From assembly GCA_022571985.1 (NCBI GenBank), contig JACZWU010000002.1, positions 62,001 to 126,000 on the forward strand: 64,000 bases of DNA. The letters run 5' to 3'. The notes below the pieces were generated by a model, which saw only the letters and a list, made by a program, of their open reading frames with translations, did no database searches and was not told where the DNA came from. Position numbers and translations under genes: made by a program. The DNA is from Candidatus Zixiibacteriota bacterium (GTDB taxonomy: Bacteria > Zixibacteria > MSB-5A5 > GN15 > FEB-12). Below are positions 41,723 to 52,574 of this stretch, one piece after another. Each line of letters opens with the position of its first letter. Position 1 is the stretch's first letter.

Positions 41723-42676
41723 CTATTCTATTATACGTCTGATAAAACCGTCGGCCTCTTTTAGTTTGAACAATGCTTCATCACCGCTGCAGTCAAACTT
41801 CTTCATAACAATGGCGGTCTTAACAGAGCCGCCGGCGTTTACAAGTAAACTTTCGGCTTCGTTTATTTCAATCTCAAACATATCTATCAAAATTTTTCGG
41901 GATCGAGCTGCAAGCTTCTCTGATTTAGCCTGCAAGTCAACCATCAGGTTGCCGCAGGTTTTACCCAGCAGTACCATGGCGGTAGTAGAGATCATATTGA
42001 GCGCCATTTTTTGAGCTGTGCCCGATTTCATCCGGGTAGAACCGGTGATAATTTCCGGACCGACCGGCAGCTCGATAATAATACCAACAAACTGCTTTAG
42101 TAAATTTTCTTCATTATCGATTAACTTATTACAGATAATAAAAGCGGTAGCAGCTCGCTGCTCTTTAGCGAACTTAAGACCGGCGATGGTATAGGGCGTT
42201 CGTTTTGAGGCCGCTAAGCCAATCAGGAAATCTTTGAGACCGAGCTGGTGCTTTTTTAAGTCATCTGCAGCTGATTCGGTTTGGTCTTCGACACCTTCTT
42301 TGGACTGTACAAGCGTCTCATAGCCGCCCGATATAACGCCAATAATCTGAGCCGGGTCGGTTCCAAAAGTAGGCGGACATTCGGCAGCATCGAGCACTCC
42401 CAGCCGGCCCGATGTCCCGGCGCCGATATAGAAAACTCTGCCGCCGCTTTTGATCGTAGCTGCAAATTTTTCGGCAGCTTTTGAAATCGGTTCTAAAGCA
42501 GACTCTACGGTAGCAGCGACAGTTTTGTCTTCAGAGTTTATCAGCCGGGCGATCCCAAGCGGATCTAATAAGTCTATATCTTTGGATTTTGAATTTACTT
42601 TCTCGGTCTCAAGTCGTCCGAGCTGTTTGATTAAATCTTCGTAATTTGACACAGACAAGAAGAAAGCCTGAGACAA
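41723..42676 (-). CDS. murQ: N-acetylmuramic acid 6-phosphate etherase
   Basis: Up to 317 residues. Cleaves the lactyl ether of MurNAc-6-P in cell-wall recycling. Diagnostic text: GRLETEKVNSKSKDIDLL, GAGTSGRLGVLDAAECPPTF, and TRMKSGTAQKMALNMISTTA. It contains a SIS domain followed by a helical C-terminus. The annotated start is a TTG at 42676 without a Shine-Dalgarno; a GTG at 42652 is an alternative and would shorten it by 8 residues. No anmK or nagZ is seen nearby. Confidence 0.93.
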   Translation of the reverse strand: MSQAFFLSVSNYEDLIKQLGRLETEKVNSKSKDIDLLDPLGIARLINSEDKTVAATVESALEPISKAAEKFAATIKSGGRVFYIGAGTSGRLGVLDAAECPPTFGTDPAQIIGVISGGYETLVQSKEGVEDQTESAADDLKKHQLGLKDFLIGLAASKRTPYTIAGLKFAKEQRAATAFIICNKLIDNEENLLKQFVGIIIELPVGPEIITGSTRMKSGTAQKMALNMISTTAMVLLGKTCGNLMVDLQAKSEKLAARSRKILIDMFEIEINEAESLLVNAGGSVKTAIVMKKFDCSGDEALFKLKEADGFIRRIIE

Positions 42677-42737
42677 GGCAAAAACAACAAAAAGGGAAAA
42701 GTTGTGCGTGAAAGCGGCTTGTATAATAAAAAGAAAC

Positions 42738-43538
42738 TTAAGGGCTGATAACTACCCGGATTGTATCTAAAAGAGATACTTCGATAGAGCCAAAATGCCC
42801 GGTGAATTTCCCGTCGGCGATATTATCAGCATACTGTGTTGGCAGCGGCGTGGGCAGCAGCAGGGCAGTCATAGCACTATCCGGTGAGCCGGATATTGAA
42901 TAGACATAAAGATTGTAAAGTCCGGTATCGGGGTCGCTGGTCACCGGCAGGACAAAGGCATCGGCCGGGATTGTGCCTTGGGTAGTACCAAAATCTAGAA
43001 ACGAGCTGTATCCCTGTCCCTTATAGGCGGAATCTGCTTTTACCGCTACGATTACATAACCCTCGGTATTAACCGAAGGTGTCCAAATAAAAGATACCGT
43101 GCCGGTACCTTGTATTATGCGGGTGGCGGGAGTAACACTAGTGGTATCAATACTAAAGCTGGAAACTACATTCACAAATGCAGTATCTGTCAGAAACGGG
43201 AAATCGTCCATTATCAGATTCATTTGAGTTGCAGAATAGCCGGGTGAACGGGACTTGCTGCCTGAGAAAACTGAATCAAAGCCATATTTGAGCGGACTGA
43301 ACAAAAGAACGTCACCGCCAAAATTCATTTTGGCAATCACGTAATCTGCGTCATCCCGCTGCAGTTTGACAATTACTATGGACGAATCTCTGTTGGGGTC
43401 CTGAACCAGCGCCCCGGTCAGATTGTAATTGAAAGTTGAGCCCGGTTCTATATCAGTAAGAACACCATTACAGCCAGAGCCGGCGGCGAGGCTTAATGCC
43501 AAAATGGCGACAATTATGGATATTAGCCTGATTTTCAT
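42738..43538 (-). CDS. Predicted lipoprotein, unknown function
   Basis: 266 residues. Signal KIRLISIIVAILALSLAAGSGC with lipobox GSGC. The mature part is beta-rich with no domain I recognise; a segment VSFIWTPSVNTEGYVIVAVKAD resembles a fibronectin-like strand pattern. The text PVTSDPDTGLYNLYVYSISG parallels TSDPQAGLYHLRIVW of the GxW lipoprotein at 39714, so the two share a module type. The gene ends next to murQ on the same strand. Confidence 0.72.
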   Translation of the reverse strand: MKIRLISIIVAILALSLAAGSGCNGVLTDIEPGSTFNYNLTGALVQDPNRDSSIVIVKLQRDDADYVIAKMNFGGDVLLFSPLKYGFDSVFSGSKSRSPGYSATQMNLIMDDFPFLTDTAFVNVVSSFSIDTTSVTPATRIIQGTGTVSFIWTPSVNTEGYVIVAVKADSAYKGQGYSSFLDFGTTQGTIPADAFVLPVTSDPDTGLYNLYVYSISGSPDSAMTALLLPTPLPTQYADNIADGKFTGHFGSIEVSLLDTIRVVISP

Positions 43539-43647
43539 ACTGTTATCTTATATCGACAAACCGCCCTAAAGTTCTTAACTCTGTATCTAATTATACATCA
43601 ATATCGCCGATTCCGCTGGTATTTCTAGGGGCGGCAGACGTTTCTTT

Positions 43648-43703
43648 TTGTCATTCCCGCTTTAGTCCCGTGTAATCACGGGGAGTAGGCGGGAATCCAT
43701 CTT
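43648..43703. repeat. 56-nt REP-like hairpin repeat, copy 2 (inverted)
   Basis: Exact reverse complement of 21902-21957, with the same nested palindrome. Preceded at 43630 by GGGGCGGCAGACG, the start of the other repeat family. Confidence 0.85.
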
Positions 43704-43875
43704 TTCCTTTCTGTGGGCGGATTCCAACGCAAATACTGCATTCTGCGATTTTATTCAATTTGTGAGGCATACAACTGCAACTAACTGACGTATAAGAAAG
43801 TTAAACAAGTAGAAGACGTCGGCGGCTGGATTCTGCAGGCTTATGGATATATTTGCAGCTGTGTCGTCGATATTC

Positions 43876-43918
43876 CCCCGCGTCGTTTCTGCCCTCCCCC
43901 GGCGCGGGGATTTTTTTT
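43876..43918 (+). terminator. Orphan intrinsic terminator
   Basis: CCCCGCG 43876-43882 / CGCGGGG 43903-43909, followed by ATTTTTTTT. No + strand gene ends in the preceding 4 kb, so it may end an unannotated transcript from the gap (see findings). Confidence 0.75.
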
Positions 43919-43988
43919 GGCTTATCGTTCGTCAATACTGTGAAAGAATTTGGTAGACACACAACTTAAAATTGATTGTGTTATTTCT

Positions 43989-44618
43989 ATGAAAAGCTGT
44001 CTAATTCAAAGAGCGCAGTGGGCATTCCTTTTACTTATGCTAGTTTACTTAGTCGGATGTGACGGGGGATATTTCATTGTTCCAATGGAGGAAACAGGAA
44101 GCACTACAGAACTAAGCAAGGCATGGATATATTCGAAATCCAATAATGACATCGCGGTATATGTTTCGGGCGGCTCAACGCAGAGTCCCTATGCTAAGAA
44201 AGTTCAAGCTTCATACTTATGGGTTCATGTTAATGTCAATTCATCGAAATTTTTCACAGTAGATTTCTCAAGACCGAACATTATTAGTGGCGAGAAAGTA
44301 ATTGGTGCAGATAGATTCTCTATAGACGCACAAGAAGAGAACGGAAAACGGAAAAGTATCCATGAAATAGCAAGCGATGAAGAAGGTTCCTTTCTTGGTG
44401 GTTCTTATTCAATTGGGTCAGGCAAAGCATGGATTTCCTTACACTTTTCCTCAAACTATAAGGAATCAGGATTCTTAAAATTCCCACTAATTCTAAATCT
44501 CGGAGTGGTAGAATGTCAGGGTCAAACGCTTTCTCTGACAGACCTCAAATTTGATGCAACCCGCTCCTTACCTGAATCAGTCAAGGATGCTAGGAGAGAA
44601 TTTTTCGATAATTATTAA
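43989..44618 (+). CDS. Predicted lipoprotein, unknown function
   Basis: About 209 residues from ATG 43989: MKSCLIQRAQWAFLLLMLVYLVGC, a signal with lipobox LVGC. An upstream TTG at 43950 would add 13 residues in poor context. Mature part beta-rich (AYGKKVQASYLWVHVNVNS-like strands; ISLHFSSNYKESGFLKFPLIL). AT-rich compared with flanking asnS and murQ. No family recognised. It converges on asnS with 13 bp between. Confidence 0.65.
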   Translation: MKSCLIQRAQWAFLLLMLVYLVGCDGGYFIVPMEETGSTTELSKAWIYSKSNNDIAVYVSGGSTQSPYAKKVQASYLWVHVNVNSSKFFTVDFSRPNIISGEKVIGADRFSIDAQEENGKRKSIHEIASDEEGSFLGGSYSIGSGKAWISLHFSSNYKESGFLKFPLILNLGVVECQGQTLSLTDLKFDATRSLPESVKDARREFFDNY

Positions 44619-44631
44619 TGGCATTGCCAAC

Positions 44632-46029
44632 CTAAAACTTCGCCCATCTTGGTACACGCGGGAACGGCAGGACGTCGCGGATATTGGCCATGCCGGTGAT
44701 ATACATTATCACCCGTTCAAAGCCTAACCCAAAACCAGAATGAGGCACGGTGCCGTACTTGCGGATATCCAGATACCACTGCATATCTTCGATGTTGCCC
44801 ACGCCCGACGCTTTGATACGTTCGACTAAGACATCGTGGCGTTCTTCGCGCTGCGAGCCGCCGATAATTTCACCCACCCCCGGTACTAATACGTCCATCG
44901 CCCGCACAGTCTGGCCGTCATCGCTAACGCGCATATAAAAAGCTTTTATCTTGCTGGGGTAGTCATAGACGATTACAGGTTTACCGAATTTCCTTTCGGT
45001 CAGATAACGCTCATGCTCCGACTGCATATCCAAGCCCCACTCGACCGGAAACTCAAACTTTTCATTTGAGGCTTTAAGAATTTCAATAGCCTCGGTGTAG
45101 GTGATTCTTTCAAAAGTCGAGTTTATTACTTTCTCAAGTTTTTCACGGGCGTTTTTGTCAACCCAGGTGCCGAAAAATTCCATTTCCTCGGGGCAGTCGT
45201 TAAGCGCATACCTAAACAGGTTTTTTAAGAAATCCTCAGCTAAGTCCATATTGTCTTCAAGCTCAGCCCAGGCCATCTCCGGCTCTATCATCCAGAACTC
45301 CGAAGCGTGACGGCTGGTGTTGGAGTTCTCGGCCCGAAACGTCGGACCAAAGGTGTAAATGTCGCCCAGGGCTGCGGCTAATAATTCTCCTTCGAGCTGC
45401 CCGGAGACTGTCAGGTATGCTTGAGTGCCGAAAAAATCTTCATTCCAGTCGACAGCGCCGTCTTTGAGCGGGAGATTTTTTAAATCCAAACTGGTCACCC
45501 GAAACAATTCACCGGCGCCCTCGCAGTCCGAGGTTGAAATAATCGGAGTATGGGTGTAGCAAAACCCGCGCTCCTGAAAATATTTGTGAATTCCAAACGA
45601 CAATTTTGAGCGCAGACGGTTAATCGCACCAAACGTATTTGTGCGCGGCCGCAGATGCGCTATTTCTCTTAAGAATTCAAAAGAGTGACGTTTTTTCTGC
45701 AAGGGGTAGCTGGCGTCGGCAGCTCCGATCAAATCAACCGATTCAGCCGCGATTTCAAACTTCTGTCCTTTACCCTGCGATTCGACCAACTTCCCTTTTA
45801 CTCGAACTGAAGCGCCGGTTAAAATTTCTTCTAAAATCGGAAATTTGTCAGGCTCGCTTATTACGGCCTGAATATTTTTGAGAGTAGAGCCGTCGTTGAT
45901 TTCAATAAAGGCAACTTCTTTACCGGAGCGTATAGTTCTGACCATGCCCAGGATGGTAATCTCGGCACCAAGCGGCAGTTCTTCATCAACAACGATTCTC
46001 TTTACTTTTGTTCTTATTTTATAATCCAT
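44632..46029 (-). CDS. asnS: Asparaginyl-tRNA synthetase
   Basis: 465 residues, class IIb. OB-fold anticodon-binding domain at residues 1-120 (ITILGMVRTIRSGKEVAFIE), then the catalytic core: motif 1 around FGIHKYFQERGFCYTHTPII, motif 2 FGPTFRAENSNTSRHASEFW, and motif 3 HSGFGLGFERVIMYITG. The N-terminal GEGELF-like SDCEGAGELFRV marks AsnRS rather than AspRS. Charges tRNA-Asn. Confidence 0.95.
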   Translation of the reverse strand: MDYKIRTKVKRIVVDEELPLGAEITILGMVRTIRSGKEVAFIEINDGSTLKNIQAVISEPDKFPILEEILTGASVRVKGKLVESQGKGQKFEIAAESVDLIGAADASYPLQKKRHSFEFLREIAHLRPRTNTFGAINRLRSKLSFGIHKYFQERGFCYTHTPIISTSDCEGAGELFRVTSLDLKNLPLKDGAVDWNEDFFGTQAYLTVSGQLEGELLAAALGDIYTFGPTFRAENSNTSRHASEFWMIEPEMAWAELEDNMDLAEDFLKNLFRYALNDCPEEMEFFGTWVDKNAREKLEKVINSTFERITYTEAIEILKASNEKFEFPVEWGLDMQSEHERYLTERKFGKPVIVYDYPSKIKAFYMRVSDDGQTVRAMDVLVPGVGEIIGGSQREERHDVLVERIKASGVGNIEDMQWYLDIRKYGTVPHSGFGLGFERVIMYITGMANIRDVLPFPRVPRWAKF

Positions 46030-46261
46030 AAGAGCTTTCCAAATTCTGTTTGTCAGCTAATGTCAATTCTTTCAAAATGATTGAAGAAAAACTAAGCGAA
46101 TTTCTACTGCTATCGCAAGGATTAACAGTTTTTTGACAAATTTGAAGCGGCGACAATTATTTGAAACATGATTAAAGTTACTGCGTATAAGAGAATAGAC
46201 AACACAAGCAGACGATACGCTCAAAGATTCGAGTATGAAAAGGTTCCCAACCTATCACCCG

Positions 46262-46293
46262 GACCATCTGGTTACTAAAAAAACCAGGTGGTC
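46262..46293. other. Strong intergenic hairpin between asnS and tRNA-Lys
   Basis: GACCATCTGGTT 46262-46273 / AACCAGGTGGTC 46282-46293, 12 bp with one G-T pair and an A-rich 8-nt loop. It is not followed by a clean T-run on either strand. It may mark the end of the tRNA transcript or the leader of asnS. Confidence 0.4.
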
Positions 46294-46385
46294 TTGTCTT
46301 ATCTGTAGCTAAGTTTCTATATTTGACAAGGGGCAGATTAAGGACCAGTCTTGCGCTGGCCGTCCACAAAATCGAAATTAAAAAG

Positions 46386-46458
46386 TGAGGGTGGAAGGAA
46401 TCGAACCTTCGACAACCTGCTTAAAAGGCAGATGCTCTACCCCTGAGCTACACCCCCA
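46386..46458 (-). tRNA. tRNA-Lys (anticodon TTT)
   Basis: The reverse strand reads GGGGGTGTAGCTCAGGGGTA as the 5' end. Acceptor arm GGGGGTG / CACCCTC (one G-T pair), D-arm GCTC..GAGC, anticodon arm TCTGC-CTTTTAA-GCAGG giving TTT at positions 34-36, and a T-arm GAAGG-TTCGATT-CCTTC. The discriminator is A; CCA is not encoded. The promoter is at 46480-46507. Confidence 0.97.
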
Positions 46459-46479
46459 CTAAGCTTAGTGGACTTCCCA

Positions 46480-46507
46480 AAATAGAAATGTATGAGACTA
46501 AGTCAAA
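46480..46507 (-). promoter_or_regulatory. tRNA-Lys promoter
   Basis: On the - strand: TTGACT (46507-46502), a 16-nt spacer, TATTTT (46485-46480), about 20 bp before the tRNA 5' end. Confidence 0.8.
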
Positions 46508-46580
46508 CTGTTTTTGGACACTAAGTGCCGTTATTTGACACGAAGTTTTCTTTGACGGTCTTAAATTCTACCGGGCTATA

Positions 46581-47105
46581 TTACTTATCCTTCTTGATGA
46601 ATTCAATTTCAAAAAGCAGGGTGGCGTTGGCCGGAATTACTGGCGGGTTGCCTCTTTTGCCGTAGCCGATATCTGGCGGTATAAGCAGCTGGCGGGTGCC
46701 TCCCTCTTTCATGCCCATCATACCTTCGCTCCAGCCCTCAATCAGTCTGGAACCAATCTGGCAGTGAAAGGTACGCCCCGTGTCTTTTGAGCTTTGAATC
46801 TTCTTGCCTCTGTCGCCCGAACTGTCAGAATTCCACAAGGTATAATGGCACTCAACTTTCATCCCGTCAGTAGCTACCACACCCTCACCGACAATAATGT
46901 CACGGTATTTTAATCCCGACTCGGTTTTAATCCATTCCGGTTCTTTTTTGGTGGAGTCGGCAGCTGTCTTTTTGATGGAATCTGTAGAATCTGTCATTTT
47001 TTCGACTTTCAGTTTTTCTTTAGTTTCGGGTTTAGTTGTGTCCTGAGCCAGGCTTGCAGAAATCAAAAGCAGGCTGAGAACGAGGCACAATAAGCTTTTT
47101 TTCAT
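46581..47105 (-). CDS. Exported FKBP-type peptidyl-prolyl isomerase
   Basis: 174 residues. Signal MKKSLLCLVLSLLLISASLAQ, a lysine/threonine-rich linker (residues 22-60), then an FKBP domain: ESGLKYRDIIVGEGVVATDG, the FK506-site residues in GSRLIEGWSEGMMGMKEGG, LLIPPDIGYGKRGN and IPANATLLFEIEF. Catalyses proline isomerisation in the periplasm. AAAGGAG lies before the ATG. An extra loop (NSDSSGDRGKKIQSSKD) is inserted where most members have a short turn. Confidence 0.93.
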   Translation of the reverse strand: MKKSLLCLVLSLLLISASLAQDTTKPETKEKLKVEKMTDSTDSIKKTAADSTKKEPEWIKTESGLKYRDIIVGEGVVATDGMKVECHYTLWNSDSSGDRGKKIQSSKDTGRTFHCQIGSRLIEGWSEGMMGMKEGGTRQLLIPPDIGYGKRGNPPVIPANATLLFEIEFIKKDK

Positions 47106-47151
47106 TTTTTGTTCTCCTTTTATATGAAAATAAAATTATCAGATCAATCCA

Positions 47152-49080
<1,929 letters not shown>

Positions 49081-49084
<4 letters not shown>

Positions 49085-51483
49085 CGTCCTATAGAGCTGG
49101 CGCCCGAGCGGCTTATTCTGGAGCGTTTTCTGACATAAGGAGACTTAGTCAATGCCAGTTTGAGAACGTCACGAATACTTCGTACAAAATGAAGTTTCAG
49201 TCCGTTTAAGAGATCTTCCTGCATATCAGAGATATCTTTTTTGTTTTTTTCTGGAACGATAATTTCGTTGATGCCCATTCTTTTGGCAGCCAGAAGTTTC
49301 TCGTTTAAGCCGCCGATGGCCAGGACATCGCCGGTGAGTGTAATCTCACCGGTCATGGCGATATCGGTTCTGACCGGAATGTCAGTAAGCTTAGACAGAA
49401 TTGCCGTTGTCATAGTAACGCCGGCTGAAGGACCGTCTTTGGGAACGGCTCCTTCGGGCAGGTGCACGTGGAGTTCTAAGCGGTCAAAGAAATTATCCTT
49501 TAAGCCAAACTGAGTGTGATTCTGCCTGATAAAGGCCAGTGCTGCGGTGGCTGATTCTCTCATGACTTCACCGATTGAACCGGTCATAGTCAGCTTGGCT
49601 CGACCTTTAAGCAGGGCCACTTCAACCGGCAGCACCACGCCGCCGTAATCGGTCCAGGCCAGGCCAACAGCGTAGCCTACGGTCGGCTCCAGTTTGATAT
49701 TTTTATCGCTGTAGCGGGCCGGTCCCAGATATTTGAAAATGCTCTTAGAGCTGATATTTAATTTGCGGAGACGTTTACCCTCGGCCAGTTTGACCGCCGT
49801 CTGACGCAGGATGCTGGAGAGTTGTCTTTCGAGTTCACGCACACCGGCTTCGCGGGTATAGTCCTGAATGACTTTTAGCATAGCTTCGTCTTTGAAATCG
49901 ACAGTGAGCTTCTCCAGCCCGAACTCTTTGAGCAGTTTTGGTAATAAATATTTTTTAGCAATGGCTGCTTTTTCAAAATCGAGATATCCGGGTAGACGGA
50001 TTATTTCCATTCTGTCCCGCAGAGCTGCCGGTATGGAAGCGGTCGAATTGGCCGTTGTCAAAAATAGAATTTTGGACAGGTCATATTCCACTTCCAGATA
50101 GTTATCTGTAAATGTGCTGTTTTGTTCCGGGTCTAAAACTTCAAGCAAAGCCGAAGCCGGATCCCCTCTGAAGTCTTTGCCAAGTTTGTCAATTTCATCC
50201 AGCAGGAAGACCGGGTTTGACGACTGGGCTTTCTTGATGGCCTGAATTATTCTGCCCGGCATAGCGCCGATATATGTCCGGCGGTGACCGCGTATTTCGG
50301 CTTCATCGTGAACTCCGCCCAATGACATGCGCACAAACTCACGTCCCAGCGACCTGGCCACTGACTTGCCGATAGAGGTCTTGCCTACGCCCGGAGGGCC
50401 TACCAGACAGATGATTGGTCCCTTTACCTTACCGGAGAGCTTTATTACCGCCAGATGCTCTAAGATGCGCTTCTTGGGCTTTTTCAGGCCGTAATGGTCG
50501 CTGTCTAAAATGGCCTGAACCTGCTTAAAATCAGTCCGATCATCTGTCGTTTTGTTCCAGGGAAGTCCCAAAATCCACTCAACATAGCCTCTGACTACAG
50601 CCGCTTCGGCCGAGTAGGGATGCATCTTACTTAGTTTTTGTAATTCCTCTTCAGCCTTGACTTTGACTTCTTCCGGGAATTCGTCTGTTTCCAGCTTGGC
50701 GTAAAGGTCGTCAAGTTCGGCGGCCGGCTCATCGAACTGCCCCAGTTCATCCTTGATAGCTTTGAGCTGCTGCTGCAGATAGTACTCGCGCTGATTTCTT
50801 GAGAGTGATTCTCTGACAGTGCCGTCAATGCGCTGTTCAATCTTCAAAATTTCAATCTCTTCTTTCAGCGTATCGGAAAGAATAGCAAATTGTTCTTTGA
50901 CTGTGAAAGCTTCCAGAAGTTTCTGTTTGGTTTCAATTTTTTGAAGGATGTGAGCAGCGATCGTATCTGCCTGCTGGTGATATTTTTCTATTGAAGCCAG
51001 CGACACCAGGACTTCGTCGGGCATACGCTTATTGAGCCGGATATATTCAGTAAATTGCTCGGTAACATTTCGGGAAAGAGCTTCAATCTCTCTATTTTCA
51101 GGAGTTTCATCAGGAGCTATAGGTTCAACTTCGGCGCTCATCATGCCGTTTTGTTTGCTGATATTTTTAATTTTGGCTCTGAGCACACCTTCGACTAAGA
51201 CTTTGAAAGTGTCGTTAGGCATTTTCATTACCTGCAGGATGCGGGCAACAGTGCCAACTTTGAATAAGTCGCCGGACTTGGGGTAGTCGTCGGTAGCTTT
51301 TTTTTGAGATACCAGGAGAATCTGTTTGTTGCGGTCAAGAGACTTGTGTAGAGATTTTACAGTAAATTTTCGGCCCACCAGCAAGGGGTAGATCATATGT
51401 GGAAAGACCACCACGTCCCGCAGTGGAATTACCGGCAGGGTCGATTCTATTTCAATAATCTCTGAGTTGTAGTTTAGCTTCAT
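49081..51483 (-). CDS. lon: ATP-dependent protease Lon
   Basis: About 800 residues, full length. N-domain LPVIPLRDVVVFPHMIYPLL, a coiled-coil middle, AAA+ ATPase with Walker A GPPGVGKTSIGKS and Walker B NPVFLLDEIDKLG, and the protease domain with the catalytic serine in PKDGPSAGVTMT and the lysine in the following TGEI..GGLNEKLLAAKR segment. ATG 51483 is preferred over GTG 51492; GAGAGGA abuts it. The C-terminal tail (YVRKRSRISRSGASSIGR) is longer than usual. It forms the head of the lon-engB-purA row. Confidence 0.96.
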
Positions 51484-51565
51484 TCCTCTCACTTTCTACC
51501 GTCTTGGTTTAAACATAGGATATATATCAGATCGTTCCAATTAGTTTCTTTCCTGTTATTGCCAC

Positions 51566-52513
51566 TCATTTTGAGAGACTGGCAAAAAGCAGCCAGATCG
51601 CCACAACCAATAAAATTACCAGCGAGCTCATAAAATGAAGCCTCGATTTTAACTGCTCTTTCGGTCCGATCTTCGTTACGGCTATACCATTTTTATTAAA
51701 TTCTTCTATTTCCTTCAGGGTCGTGATCAGTTCTTCGGCATCAGTAAACCTTTCGCTGGGCACTTTGGCTATCATTTTGTTTATCAGAAGAACGATATGA
51801 CCGTTTTTGATTTCACTATTTTTATGGTCCAGCGGCTCGGAATTGCCAATTTTTTCGATTAGCTCTTTTCTGGTGACGCCCTTAAAAGGCAGTTTTCCGG
51901 TCAGGCATTCATAAAAGACAATGCCCAAAGCGTACTGATCTGAGTAAACAGAGGGGGAGTGGCCATCAAGAATCTCCGGTGCGAAATAGGCCAGTTTGTT
52001 GGCAGCTACCAGTTCATCCTCCTGCTTTATCATCGCCGGGGTTGGGGCAATGCTGATATCCAGAAATTTTGGCGTTCCGCTGTCGCTGATGATGATATTA
52101 TCCGAGGTAATATACTTGTGAGTCAGGCCGCTATCATGAAGGGCTTTTAGACCTTCACTAATCTGCACCGCAAAAACTAAAAATTGATTGATGTCAAAGG
52201 GTGATTTCGCAATCCTTTTGCTTAGCATCTGACCCGGGACATATTCCATTACGGCAATCATTATTTCATCGGATTCTTCCACGCCATAGCAGCGACAGAT
52301 ATTGGGGTGGTCTAACTCCCGGGCGGAAAAAGCCGAAGTGGACAGCTGGCAGGAGAAAGCCTCGTTTTTGGCCAGTTCATCACGAATTATTCGCAAAGTG
52401 ACAATTCTATCAAGCCCGGAATCCCAGGCTTCATAAAGATCCCCGGCAAAGCCGCTGCCGAGTTTTTTATGGATATGGTATTGAAGGACTCTTTTTCGAG
52501 CAGCTGTTTCCAT
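51566..52513 (-). CDS. Kinase-fold membrane protein lacking catalytic residues (pseudokinase)
   Basis: 315 residues. Protein-kinase fold with a C-terminal transmembrane helix (SLVILLVVAIWLLFASL). The glycine loop LGSGFAGDLYEAWD (18-31), ELDHPNICRCYG and FAPEILDGHSPSVYSDQYALG (APE and following) place it in the bacterial Ser/Thr (PknB-like) family. The catalytic features are lost: the VAxK lysine is R41 (VTLR), HRDxK reads HKYIT (H132-T136, Asp to Tyr and Lys to Thr), and DFG reads DIS. Catalysis is therefore unlikely; a scaffold or ligand-sensing role is inferred. It lies just upstream of lon (82 bp) on the same strand. Confidence 0.88.
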   Translation of the reverse strand: METAARKRVLQYHIHKKLGSGFAGDLYEAWDSGLDRIVTLRIIRDELAKNEAFSCQLSTSAFSARELDHPNICRCYGVEESDEIMIAVMEYVPGQMLSKRIAKSPFDINQFLVFAVQISEGLKALHDSGLTHKYITSDNIIISDSGTPKFLDISIAPTPAMIKQEDELVAANKLAYFAPEILDGHSPSVYSDQYALGIVFYECLTGKLPFKGVTRKELIEKIGNSEPLDHKNSEIKNGHIVLLINKMIAKVPSERFTDAEELITTLKEIEEFNKNGIAVTKIGPKEQLKSRLHFMSSLVILLVVAIWLLFASLSK

Positions 52514-52574
52514 GATTACAATAACGGCAGTATGAAAAAGTTACTTAACCAAAACCGTTTATTGCAGGGCAGTT

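Larger units (their letters stand above)
43539..43988. other. 450-bp intergenic region
   Basis: Contains the inverted copy of the 56-nt REP-like repeat, a TATAAG box at 43791 with no clear -35, an orphan terminator (43876-43918) and the start region of the next lipoprotein gene. No conserved coding sequence seen. Confidence 0.5.
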
